The position numbers were made by a program, and so were the translations under genes. 64,000 nt of DNA from Oceanospirillaceae bacterium (GTDB lineage: Bacteria; Pseudomonadota; Gammaproteobacteria; Pseudomonadales; Balneatricaceae): positions 1 through 64,000 of the forward strand of contig JAHEDZ010000010.1 of NCBI GenBank assembly GCA_024640955.1. Direction: 5' to 3'. The notes below the pieces were generated by a model. The model was given only the letters and a program-made list of their open reading frames with translations, was not told the DNA's origin and made no database searches. Below are positions 52,311-64,000 of this stretch, one piece after another (within the stretch, counting starts at the first letter, position 1; each line of letters begins with the position of its first letter).

Positions 52311-53891
52311 ATGTCTGACGCTATCTGGTCCCACTGTTTGGAAAATCTGCGTGATGAGCTTCCATCGCAGCAGTTCCACATGTGGATAAGGCCACTGCGC
52401 TTAGAGAGTGAATCTGAGGCACAGATACATCTGATAGCGCCCAACCGTTTTGTTAAGGATTGGGTAAACGATAAGTTTCTAAAGCAGATCAATAATGCCC
52501 TTGAGACACTTACCGGTGGGATTCCGCCAGAGGTGAGTATCAGCATCGCTGGCCAAACCGACAGTGCGGTAAAGACGCGACCGAATCCTGGTACGCCCCG
52601 TTCACGACCAGCACCCATTCGGCGCAACCCAGATCGTCTTACAGACTCCGATTTGAGTGACTCGCAGCGCAGCTACGAGCCCAATACGATAGCATCGGCC
52701 GAAGTAATCACTAACAAGGGTGAAGGTAAGCATTCACTTGCCCCGCAAGGCCATGAAAACGGCGTTGATTCATCGCTTCTAATCCCTTCTCAGATGCGCT
52801 CGACGATAGTCGATCTGGTTGATCAATCCGAGATTGAGCGTGAGGTACAAGTTGAAGGTGGTTTGCGTCACCAGTCTAATTTGAATCCCGAATTTACTTT
52901 CGAGTCTTTTGTTCAGGGTAAGTCGAATCAGCTTGCGTTGGCAGCCGCGCGTCAGGTGGCGGATAACCCCGGTGCCGGTTACAACCCGCTCTTTATATAC
53001 GGTGGAGTTGGCTTGGGTAAGACGCACTTGATGCATGCAGTCGGTATGGAGATGCGCAAACGTAACCCCAACGCCAAGATTGTCTACCTGCACTCGGAGC
53101 GCTTCGTAGCTGACATGGTTAAAGCGCTGCAACTCAATGCAATTAATGATTTCAAACGGTTCTACCGCTCGGTAGATGCGCTGCTGATTGATGATATTCA
53201 GTTCTTCGGTGGTAAGGAGCGCTCACAGGAGGAGTTTTTCCACACCTTCAACGCCCTGTTAGAGGGCGGCCAGCAGATGATTCTGACCAGTGACCGGTAC
53301 CCGCGTGAGATTAAAGGGGTCGAGGAGCGCTTAAAATCCCGCTTTGGCTGGGGCCTGACGGTGGCGATTGAGCCGCCAGAGCTTGAGACGCGTGTAGCGA
53401 TACTAATGCGCAAGGCGTCCGAGGCTAAGGTTAGGCTTCCTGAAGATGCAGCTTTCTTCTTGGCTCAGAACCTAAGATCGAATGTCCGCGAGTTGGAAGG
53501 AGCCCTTAAACGGGTAATTGCACACGCTCATTTTCATGGCGTACCGTTAAATATCCCGACAATCAAAGAAGCATTAAAAGACCTGCTGGCATTACAGGAT
53601 AAACAGGTTAGTATTGAAAATATTCAGAAGGTTGTGGCGGAATATTACAGAATCAAAGTAGCTGATCTGTACTCCAAAAGACGCAGTCGCTCGGTGGCGC
53701 GTCCAAGGCAGGTTGCCATGACCCTCGTAAAAGAACTGACCAACCACAGTTTGCCGGAGATCGGTAACGCTTTTGGCGGTCGAGACCATACCACGGTACT
53801 GCACGCAAACCGCAAGGTTACGGAGTTGCGTGAGACCGATTCTGATATGGCTGAAGATTACAAAAACCTCCTTCGTCTGCTGACGAGCTAA
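52311..53891 (+). CDS. dnaA: chromosomal replication initiator protein DnaA
   Basis: Start at [45 protein letters not shown]-terminal [15 protein letters not shown]. Confidence 0.98.
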   Translation: MSDAIWSHCLENLRDELPSQQFHMWIRPLRLESESEAQIHLIAPNRFVKDWVNDKFLKQINNALETLTGGIPPEVSISIAGQTDSAVKTRPNPGTPRSRPAPIRRNPDRLTDSDLSDSQRSYEPNTIASAEVITNKGEGKHSLAPQGHENGVDSSLLIPSQMRSTIVDLVDQSEIEREVQVEGGLRHQSNLNPEFTFESFVQGKSNQLALAAARQVADNPGAGYNPLFIYGGVGLGKTHLMHAVGMEMRKRNPNAKIVYLHSERFVADMVKALQLNAINDFKRFYRSVDALLIDDIQFFGGKERSQEEFFHTFNALLEGGQQMILTSDRYPREIKGVEERLKSRFGWGLTVAIEPPELETRVAILMRKASEAKVRLPEDAAFFLAQNLRSNVRELEGALKRVIAHAHFHGVPLNIPTIKEALKDLLALQDKQVSIENIQKVVAEYYRIKVADLYSKRRSRSVARPRQVAMTLVKELTNHSLPEIGNAFGGRDHTTVLHANRKVTELRETDSDMAEDYKNLLRLLTS

Positions 53892-53915
53892 GTTGGAACT
53901 GGGATAGGAAACCAC

Positions 53916-55019
53916 ATGAGATTTGTTATCACCCGAGAAGCCCTGATTAAGCCGCTACAGTTGGTAGCGGGTGTAGTCGAGCGTCGTCAGACCTTGCCGG
54001 TACTGTCAAACATATTGATGGTGGCAGAGGGCGATCAGCTGTCCTTAACCGGTACTGACCTTGAGGTTGAGCTGGTTGGTCGTGTGCAACTAGATGAGCT
54101 TACGCAGGCAGGTTCGGTGACCGTTCCTGCTCGTAAACTGATGGATATCTGTAAATCACTTGCTGATGACTCTCGCATTGAGATGGAAGTAGTTGGACAG
54201 AAGATGGTGATTAAATCGGGTCGCTCTAAGTTCTCTCTGTCTACTTTAGCAGCGTCTGAGTTTCCAAACGTGGAGGACAGCCCGCAAACGTTGGAACTGA
54301 GCCTACCACAAGCAGAGCTGCGTCAGCTGATCGATAAGACCGGCTTCTCTATGGCACAACAGGATGTACGGTACTACCTAAATGGTATGCTCCTGGAGGT
54401 AAGTGAAGACTCACTTCGAGCGGTAGCAACTGATGGTCACCGCCTTGCTACATCGCTAAGTGATGCAGAGGTCCCAGCTGGCACTCAGCACCAGATCATT
54501 GTTCCACGTAAGGGTATTTTGGAATTGGCCCGTCTGCTGCAGGGCGGCGATGCTGCGGTGACCCTAGTAATCGGTGCTTCGCACATTCGTGCGAATGTTG
54601 GCGACTACACCTTCACCTCTAAACTGGTAGACGGTAAGTTTCCTGATTACCAGCGAGTGATTCCCAAGAATGGCGATAAGATCTTGCTGGGAGATCGCCA
54701 GGAGCTGCGTCAGGTATTCCATCGTATCTCAATCCTATCGAACGAAAAATATCGTGGTGTTCGTCTGACGCTCTCTGACGGCTACTTGCAGGTGATGGCT
54801 AACAACCCAGAACAGGAAGAGGCGGAAGAGACTGTTGCCGTAGATTACGAAGGGCCAACTATCGATATTGGCTTCAACGTTAACTACCTCATGGATGTGC
54901 TTTCGATTCTGCACTCTGATGTCGTTAAGTTCACTTTGGCTGACGCCAACTCCAGTGCGCTGGTTGAAGGGTTTGATGACCCCAATTCAACGTACGTTAT
55001 CATGCCAATGCGTATGTAA
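53916..55019 (+). CDS. dnaN: DNA polymerase III subunit beta
   Basis: 367 aa; MRFVITREALIKPLQLVAGVVERRQTLPVLSNIL; C-terminal YVIMPMRM. Confidence 0.98.
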   Translation: MRFVITREALIKPLQLVAGVVERRQTLPVLSNILMVAEGDQLSLTGTDLEVELVGRVQLDELTQAGSVTVPARKLMDICKSLADDSRIEMEVVGQKMVIKSGRSKFSLSTLAASEFPNVEDSPQTLELSLPQAELRQLIDKTGFSMAQQDVRYYLNGMLLEVSEDSLRAVATDGHRLATSLSDAEVPAGTQHQIIVPRKGILELARLLQGGDAAVTLVIGASHIRANVGDYTFTSKLVDGKFPDYQRVIPKNGDKILLGDRQELRQVFHRISILSNEKYRGVRLTLSDGYLQVMANNPEQEEAEETVAVDYEGPTIDIGFNVNYLMDVLSILHSDVVKFTLADANSSALVEGFDDPNSTYVIMPMRM

Positions 55020-55071
55020 ACTGCGATGGCTGGGTGCGGACTAAAATCGCCCAGCCTAGCTTACTCCCGCG

Positions 55072-58637
<3,566 letters not shown>

Positions 58638-58649
58638 ACTGACAGCAAG

Positions 58650-58663
58650 GTTTCACGTGAAAC
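58650..58663. promoter_or_regulatory. parS: parS site
   Basis: GTTTCACGTGAAAC perfect 14-bp palindrome (core of TGTTTCACGTGAAACA). Confidence 0.88.
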
Positions 58664-58695
58664 AAAAAAGGCGACCATTGGGTCGCCTTTTTTAT
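58664..58695. terminator. Rho-independent terminator between convergent gyrB and receiver-protein gene
   Basis: AAAAAAGGCGACC ATT GGGTCGCCTTTTTT. Confidence 0.85.
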
Positions 58696-58708
58696 TGTTC
58701 TTACAGAC

Positions 58709-59083
58709 TCAGGCATCTTGAATACCTACTGCTTTTCTAATTGCGCCGACAAGCACACTATCGCTAACGGGTTTCTGTAGCTTTAGGGTAACGTTGAACG
58801 CGTCAGCAAGATCAAGGAAGGTAGAGCCAGATGCGACGATGACAGGGATATTGCTGTCAATATCTCTTATTGCTTTGATTCCACTCATACCTTCATGGCT
58901 CGAATCCATCACTAAGTCTGTGATGATAAGGTCTGGAGCTACGCCGTGGTAAGTGCTCACCAGATCGCTGGAGTCTCGAAGTGGGAAAATCTGAGCATTC
59001 GGAAACGCTTGAGTAATTGCTCGCTCATAATCAATTTGAATAAGAAACTCATCTTCGACAATTATTATTCTGAAGTTCGACAC
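58709..59083 (-). CDS. single-domain response regulator receiver protein
   Basis: 124 aa; MSNFRIIIVEDEFLIQIDYERAI, DLIITDLVMD; no output domain. Confidence 0.8.
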   Translation of the reverse strand: MSNFRIIIVEDEFLIQIDYERAITQAFPNAQIFPLRDSSDLVSTYHGVAPDLIITDLVMDSSHEGMSGIKAIRDIDSNIPVIVASGSTFLDLADAFNVTLKLQKPVSDSVLVGAIRKAVGIQDA

Positions 59084-59174
59084 TACAGGAACCTGACTGA
59101 AACAAAGTTATGGGATAACTATAGACCATTATCTAAGATGTGATTGCTCGTTGTTGGATAAATTTGATCCTCGA

Positions 59175-59190
59175 TGTTTCACGTGAAACG
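59175..59190. promoter_or_regulatory. parS: parS site
   Basis: TGTTTCACGTGAAACG: 15/16 of TGTTTCACGTGAAACA with a perfect 14-bp palindrome core. Confidence 0.9.
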
Positions 59191-59231
59191 AATCTGCCGA
59201 GCCTTCGAGAAACCTAAGAAGCGGAAAGACA

Positions 59232-59262
59232 TAAAAAAGCCCAGCAGATGCCGGGCTTTTTG
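59232..59262 (-). terminator. Rho-independent terminator after glyS
   Basis: AAAAAAGCCC AGCAGATGCC GGGCTTTTT. Confidence 0.75.
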
Positions 59263-59279
59263 GTGTCTCTAGTTCCAGA

Positions 59280-61328
59280 CTAGGCAAGCTGAGAGATGTC
59301 AGCTATACCGATGAACTGTTGTCGAAGATTCGCAAGTATCGCTAGGCGGTTGGCTTTAATAGCTTCATCATCCGCCATCACACGTACCTCATCGAAGAAT
59401 CTATCGATCGGTGTGCGAAGATTAGAGAGTGCGTTAAGCGCGCCCTGGTAGTCGGCATCGGCGACTTTGGCTGCAACATCGCTGCTAAGTGCCGAAAGTG
59501 CACTGTACAGAGCTTTTTCAGCATCTTCCTGTAGCAGCGCTTCATTGACGCTAGAGTCAATATCGCCCTCAAGCTTGCTCAGGATGTTACCCACTCGCTT
59601 GTTACCAGCAATCAACGCGGCAGACGCCTCTTGTTCGGCAAAGCCTGCTACAGCGCGAGCGCGGCGCACGAAATCGAGCGGTACGCGCGGCTTAAGCGCA
59701 TGAACTGATAGGTAGACCTCGGCGCTGATCGACTCCTCTTCAAACCAGAAACGGAATCGTTCGAGCATGAATTCAAACACATCCTCTGCAGCGCTATCCA
59801 GGGCTGGTAACCCAGTATAATTCGCCGCAGCGACGCTAAGCAGGTTTGCAAGATCCAGTGGTAGCTCGTGCTCAACCAAAATGCGTAGAACACCCAGGGC
59901 AGCGCGGCGCAGTGCAAAGGGGTCTTTGGAGCCGGTAGGGGGCTGATTGATAGCAAATAGGCCGACCAGCGTATCCAAACGGTCAGCCAGCGCAACAGCA
60001 ATACCGCTTTTAGTCTGAGGCAGTTCATCACCGGCAAATTTCGGCAGGTACTGCTCCTGAATTGCCATGGAAACTTCATCCGCTTCGCCGTCATGCAGAG
60101 CAAGATGGTAGCCGATCAGACCCTGGAGTTCAGTGAACTCGTAAACCGTATCTGAGAGAAGATCACACTTTGCTAGTTGAGCAGCCCGTGCAGCGTACTC
60201 TGGATTACCATCAATTAGCTTGGCAATGTGTTTGGCTGTGGCTTCGATACGAGCTGCCTTATCGTATACGGTGCCCAGCTGATTCTGGAAGACAACGCTC
60301 TTAAGTTTCTCAAGGCGATCGATCAGAGGCTGTTTCTTATCAGTTTCAAAGAAGAAGGCGGCATCAGCTAGACGCGGGCGGATAACCTTTTCGTTACCGG
60401 CTATAACCTGCTGAGGGTCTTTCGACTGGATATTGGCGATGGTGATGAAGTAGGGCATCAAACCACCTTGCTCGTTTAAAAGGTGGAAGTACTTCTGGTT
60501 CTCTTTCATCGAAAGAATGAGTGCTTGCTCAGGCACTTCAAGGAAGCGCTCCTCAAAGCGCCCTGTTAACGCGACTGGCCACTCATTGAGTGCACAGACC
60601 TCATCAAGGAGGTCCTCGTCAAATTCAACGATCCCGCCGATCTTGGCAGCTTGCTCTAAAACCTGAGTACGGATCATCTCTCGACGTTCGGCGAAGTCAG
60701 TGACAACGTAGCCAGTGCTCCGCATAGTATGTGCGTACTCACTCGCATTGATGATCTCAATCTCATGGTTATAGTGGAAGCGGTGACCTCGGGTTTTGCG
60801 AGCCGCTTTGATATCAAGTAGTGTGCAATCAACGACCTCGTCGCCGAAGAGTGCAACAACCCATTTAACCGGGCGTACAAATTCGGTACGGCTTGCAGCC
60901 CAGCGCATGCGCTTAGGAATCGGCAACTGTTGCATGGCAGTCTGAAGCATCTCAGGGAGAAGGTCAGTTACAGGGCGACCTTTCTCTGTTCCGCGGTAAA
61001 CGTAGTACTCGCCTTTGTCAGTTGTTTCGATGCTGAGATCTGCCAGGGATACACCGCAAGAGCCGGCAAAGCCCATGGCTGCTTTCTCGGGCGCTTTGGC
61101 TGAAGGGCCGGTGCGTTCGATAGAGCGATCAGGTTGTTGTGCGCTCAACTGCTTAACTAAGAAGCCAAGTCGACGCGGCGCGGCGTAGAGATCGATAGCT
61201 TCAAAGCTCAGCTGTGCTGCCTTAAGCTGCGCCTCCATGGAGTTGCCTAGTGCGGTGGACAGCGTCTTCAGCGCGGTTGGTGGTAGCTCTTCAGTGCCGA
61301 GCTCAAATAGAAAATCACCTGTGCTCAT
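59280..61328 (-). CDS. glyS: glycine--tRNA ligase beta subunit
   Basis: 682 aa; DFLFELGTEELPPTALKTLSTALG. Confidence 0.97.
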   Translation of the reverse strand: MSTGDFLFELGTEELPPTALKTLSTALGNSMEAQLKAAQLSFEAIDLYAAPRRLGFLVKQLSAQQPDRSIERTGPSAKAPEKAAMGFAGSCGVSLADLSIETTDKGEYYVYRGTEKGRPVTDLLPEMLQTAMQQLPIPKRMRWAASRTEFVRPVKWVVALFGDEVVDCTLLDIKAARKTRGHRFHYNHEIEIINASEYAHTMRSTGYVVTDFAERREMIRTQVLEQAAKIGGIVEFDEDLLDEVCALNEWPVALTGRFEERFLEVPEQALILSMKENQKYFHLLNEQGGLMPYFITIANIQSKDPQQVIAGNEKVIRPRLADAAFFFETDKKQPLIDRLEKLKSVVFQNQLGTVYDKAARIEATAKHIAKLIDGNPEYAARAAQLAKCDLLSDTVYEFTELQGLIGYHLALHDGEADEVSMAIQEQYLPKFAGDELPQTKSGIAVALADRLDTLVGLFAINQPPTGSKDPFALRRAALGVLRILVEHELPLDLANLLSVAAANYTGLPALDSAAEDVFEFMLERFRFWFEEESISAEVYLSVHALKPRVPLDFVRRARAVAGFAEQEASAALIAGNKRVGNILSKLEGDIDSSVNEALLQEDAEKALYSALSALSSDVAAKVADADYQGALNALSNLRTPIDRFFDEVRVMADDEAIKANRLAILANLRQQFIGIADISQLA

Positions 61329-62281
61329 TACTCAGCTCCCTCTAGCGATGCCATAACTTCTTCTCGGATGCTCGCTTCAGCCAGCGGGAAGCCTGCTGAA
61401 CGACGTGAATCAAAGTAACCCTGAGCAACACCTCGAGCCAGTGTGCGCACACGGAGAATGTAACGTTGGCGCTCAGTCGCAGAGATTGCGTGGCGCGCAT
61501 CGAGTAGGTTGAAGGTATGTGATGCCTGCAGCACCATTTCGTAGGCTGGCAGTGGCAGACCTGCTTTGAGCAGTTTATTGCACTCACGTTCGTTGTGTTC
61601 AAAGTCCTCAAACAGTTTGGGTACATCGGCCTGCTCGAAATTGTAGGTCGACATCTCAACTTCGTTCTGATGGAAAACGTCGCCATAAGTTACGACGGTT
61701 CCGTTCGGACTCTTGCTCCAGACTAGGTCGTAGACGCTGTCGACTTCTTGGATGTACATAGCGAGACGTTCCAGACCGTAGGTGATTTCACCGGTAACCG
61801 GGTAACACTCTAGGCCGCCTGCCTGCTGGAAGTATGTAAACTGTGTCACCTCCATACCATTCAGCCAAATTTCCCAGCCCAGACCCCAGGCACCGAGCGT
61901 CGGTGACTCCCAGTTATCCTCTACGAAACGCACGTCGTGAGTCAGAAGGTCAAAGCCAAGATGTTCGAGTGAGCCTAGGTAGAGCTCCTGGAAGTTGTCG
62001 GGGTGCGGTTTCATCACAACCTGAAACTGGTAGTAGTGCTGCAGACGGTTAGGGTTCTCACCGTAGCGGCCATCAGTTGGACGGCGGCTAGGCTGTACGT
62101 ATGCAGAGTTCCAGTTCTCTGGGCCAATAGCACGCAGAAAGGTGGCGGGATGGAAGGTACCTGCTCCTACGTTCATATCAAGCGGTTGAACGATGACACA
62201 ACCCTTGTCTGCCCAGTACTGCTGCAGAGCAAGAATCAGTCCCTGAAAGGTCTTTACATCCGGTTTGGCGAAGTCAGTCAC
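61328..62281 (-). CDS. glyQ: glycine--tRNA ligase alpha subunit
   Basis: 317 aa; [71 protein letters not shown]. Confidence 0.98.
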   Translation of the reverse strand: MTDFAKPDVKTFQGLILALQQYWADKGCVIVQPLDMNVGAGTFHPATFLRAIGPENWNSAYVQPSRRPTDGRYGENPNRLQHYYQFQVVMKPHPDNFQELYLGSLEHLGFDLLTHDVRFVEDNWESPTLGAWGLGWEIWLNGMEVTQFTYFQQAGGLECYPVTGEITYGLERLAMYIQEVDSVYDLVWSKSPNGTVVTYGDVFHQNEVEMSTYNFEQADVPKLFEDFEHNERECNKLLKAGLPLPAYEMVLQASHTFNLLDARHAISATERQRYILRVRTLARGVAQGYFDSRRSAGFPLAEASIREEVMASLEGAE

Positions 62282-62389
62282 GAGAGTGTCCCTCGGAGGT
62301 CAAAATAAATGCGCGATTTGCAAAAAAATTAGCGCCGTATTATACACGAAAAATCGCTAAAAGCGGCGCAGATCTGCGGAGATGGCGCC

Positions 62390-63838
62390 TCAACGGCGCC
62401 AAAAAGCGGGCGTAAGCAGTACGAGAAGGGTGAATACCTCAAGGCGACCGAGCAGCATCGCTAAAACGAGGATCCATTTTGCTGTCTCGTTGATGCTGCC
62501 GTAGTTCTCTGAAACGTCACCCAATCCGGGACCGAGATTGTTCAGAGTCGCACCTACAGCAGACCAGGCTGTTACCTGATCAAGTCCAGTAGCCATCAAT
62601 GCGATAAGCATCACCACAAAGACCATCAGGTAAACGGAGAAGAAGCCCCATACCGCTTCTAGTACCTTGCTCGAAATGGGTCTGCGGCCCAATTTTACCG
62701 GCATGATGGCGTTGGGGTGGATAAGTCGTACAATTTCTCGATACCCCTGTTTCAAGATCAGCAGGATGCGAATCACCTTCATACCGCCACCAGTCGAACC
62801 GGCGCAACCACCCGCGAATGCCGCGACAAATAGCATGAATGGCAGCATCGCTGGCCAGTGGGCGAAATCTGCGACGGCAAAGCCCGTTGTGGTTGCGATA
62901 GAGACCACCATGAATACTGATTTGCGTAGTGCTTCCAGTGGCGGATAGGTATCGGTGAAGTCGAGTACGAAAAGCGTCATCAGCGAGATGCTGATTAGAA
63001 TGAAGAGGTAAAACTTCAGCTCTGGGTCAGCTAGATAGTGACTCAGTGTCCGCTGCCTAAAGGCGGCGAAGTGCAAGCCAAAATTAATCCCCGACAGCAC
63101 CATAAACAGCACACAGATCGACTCGATGAGTGCACTGTCGAAGTAGCCGATACTCGCATCATGGGTTGAGAAACCACCAATGGCGACGGTTGCGAAGCTA
63201 TGGCTGATTGCGTCAAACGGGGTCATGCCGGCTGCCCAGAAGCCCAGCGCACAGGCTATCGTTAGTGTCAGGTAGATGTTCCATAGCGCTTTGGCTGTCT
63301 CAGTAATGCGTGGCGTCAGCTTGGAGTCTTTTACCGGTCCCGGTGTCTCCGCGCGGTAGAGCTGCATGCCCCCAATTCCCAGCATCGGCAGAATGGCGAC
63401 AGCCAGTACGATGATACCCATGCCGCCCAACCACTGAAGCTGTTGGCGGTAGTAGAGCAGGGATTTAGGTAACTCATCTAATCCTGTAATAACGGTTGCG
63501 CCCGTAGTGGTAAGGCCAGAAACAGCTTCGAAGATGGCGTCTGTAAAGCTCAACGCGAGGGCATCGGCAAAGTGCAGCGGCAAAGCACCAAAGAAGCTGA
63601 GTACGCTCCAGAAGAGAACCGTAATTAAGAACCCGTCACGGGTCCGTAACTCTTGGCGCACACGCATGACCGGTAGCCAGATAAAGAATCCAGTCAGCAG
63701 GGTAATCGCAAAGCCAGCGATGAAAGCGTTGAGGTTGCCGTCGTCGTAGTAGAGCGAAATCAGTGCAGGTGGCAGTTGAGTAATGCTGAAGATCATCAGC
63801 AGAATGCCCAGAATTCGAAGGATTACCCGAAAGTGCAT
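62390..63838 (-). CDS. trkH: potassium uptake protein TrkH
   Basis: From Met at 63838 (MHFRVILRILGILLMIFS); TTTGATVITGLDELP, GGCAGSTGGGMKVIRI selectivity motifs. Confidence 0.93.
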   Translation of the reverse strand: MHFRVILRILGILLMIFSITQLPPALISLYYDDGNLNAFIAGFAITLLTGFFIWLPVMRVRQELRTRDGFLITVLFWSVLSFFGALPLHFADALALSFTDAIFEAVSGLTTTGATVITGLDELPKSLLYYRQQLQWLGGMGIIVLAVAILPMLGIGGMQLYRAETPGPVKDSKLTPRITETAKALWNIYLTLTIACALGFWAAGMTPFDAISHSFATVAIGGFSTHDASIGYFDSALIESICVLFMVLSGINFGLHFAAFRQRTLSHYLADPELKFYLFILISISLMTLFVLDFTDTYPPLEALRKSVFMVVSIATTTGFAVADFAHWPAMLPFMLFVAAFAGGCAGSTGGGMKVIRILLILKQGYREIVRLIHPNAIMPVKLGRRPISSKVLEAVWGFFSVYLMVFVVMLIALMATGLDQVTAWSAVGATLNNLGPGLGDVSENYGSINETAKWILVLAMLLGRLEVFTLLVLLTPAFWRR

Positions 63839-63845
63839 ACGCGGC

Positions 63846-64000
63846 TCAGAAGAAGTGCAGGCCGACGGAGAAGAGTTTCTCGACCTCGGCGATCCGTCTG
63901 TTATCAACCAGGAAGAGGATAACGTGGTCACCATCTTCAATCACCACATCATCATGGGCGATCAGTACCTGATCGTTGCGCACCAGTGCACCAATGGTGG
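63846..64000 (-). CDS. trkA: Trk system potassium transporter TrkA, C-terminal fragment (runs off window)
   Basis: Minus strand reads TIGALVRNDQVLIAHDDVVIEDGDHVILFLVDNRRIAEVEKLFSVGLHFF*; not in ORF track. Confidence 0.85.
   Translation of the reverse strand, partial: TIGALVRNDQVLIAHDDVVIEDGDHVILFLVDNRRIAEVEKLFSVGLHFF

Noticed and set aside
62384-62400. GGCGCC-N5-GGCGCC palindrome at the trkH stop
   Set aside because: Could be a terminator stem but lacks a convincing T tract in the trkH direction; not called.

Overview
The window is a bacterial chromosomal segment, inferred gammaproteobacterial (Oceanospirillales-like) from gene order and protein sequence, that spans the replication-origin neighbourhood. 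Left part: an ELM1-like gene fragment, ilvE, glnE, an aapJQMP-type polar amino acid ABC transporter, an asparaginase, a CYTH-domain protein, argE, argA, a PhoPQ-like two-component system with a PepSY protein, and ilvD. Next is a roughly 13 kb accessory catabolic cluster: tctDE-like regulators, a TTT transporter with a TctA-TctB fusion, a PrpF-like isomerase, a D-2-hydroxyacid dehydrogenase, an AbrB-family membrane protein, TcuA/TcuB-like proteins, a GntR regulator and an isocitrate/isopropylmalate-type dehydrogenase. Then come an HDOD protein operon, the complete atp operon (atpIBEFHAGDC), parBA, rsmG, mnmG, mnmE, yidC, rnpA, rpmH, a TRAP transporter inserted between rpmH and dnaA, dnaA-dnaN-recF-gyrB, an orphan receiver protein, glyS, glyQ, trkH and the 3' end of trkA. 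The main observations are: (i) two separate DnaA-box clusters, one between mnmE and mnmG and one upstream of dnaA; (ii) two parS palindromes flanking an orphan response-regulator gene; (iii) an unlisted 25-aa lipoprotein-like ORF downstream of atpC, joined by a TGATG overlap to an uncharacterised gene and preceded by a duplicated translation-initiation sequence; (iv) a probable, not previously assigned tricarboxylate catabolic locus; (v) a sigma54-type promoter with an NtrC-like dyad upstream of the aap operon; (vi) a perfect 9-1-9 operator palindrome in the TRAP locus. No rRNA, tRNA, CRISPR array, transposase or prophage was recognised.
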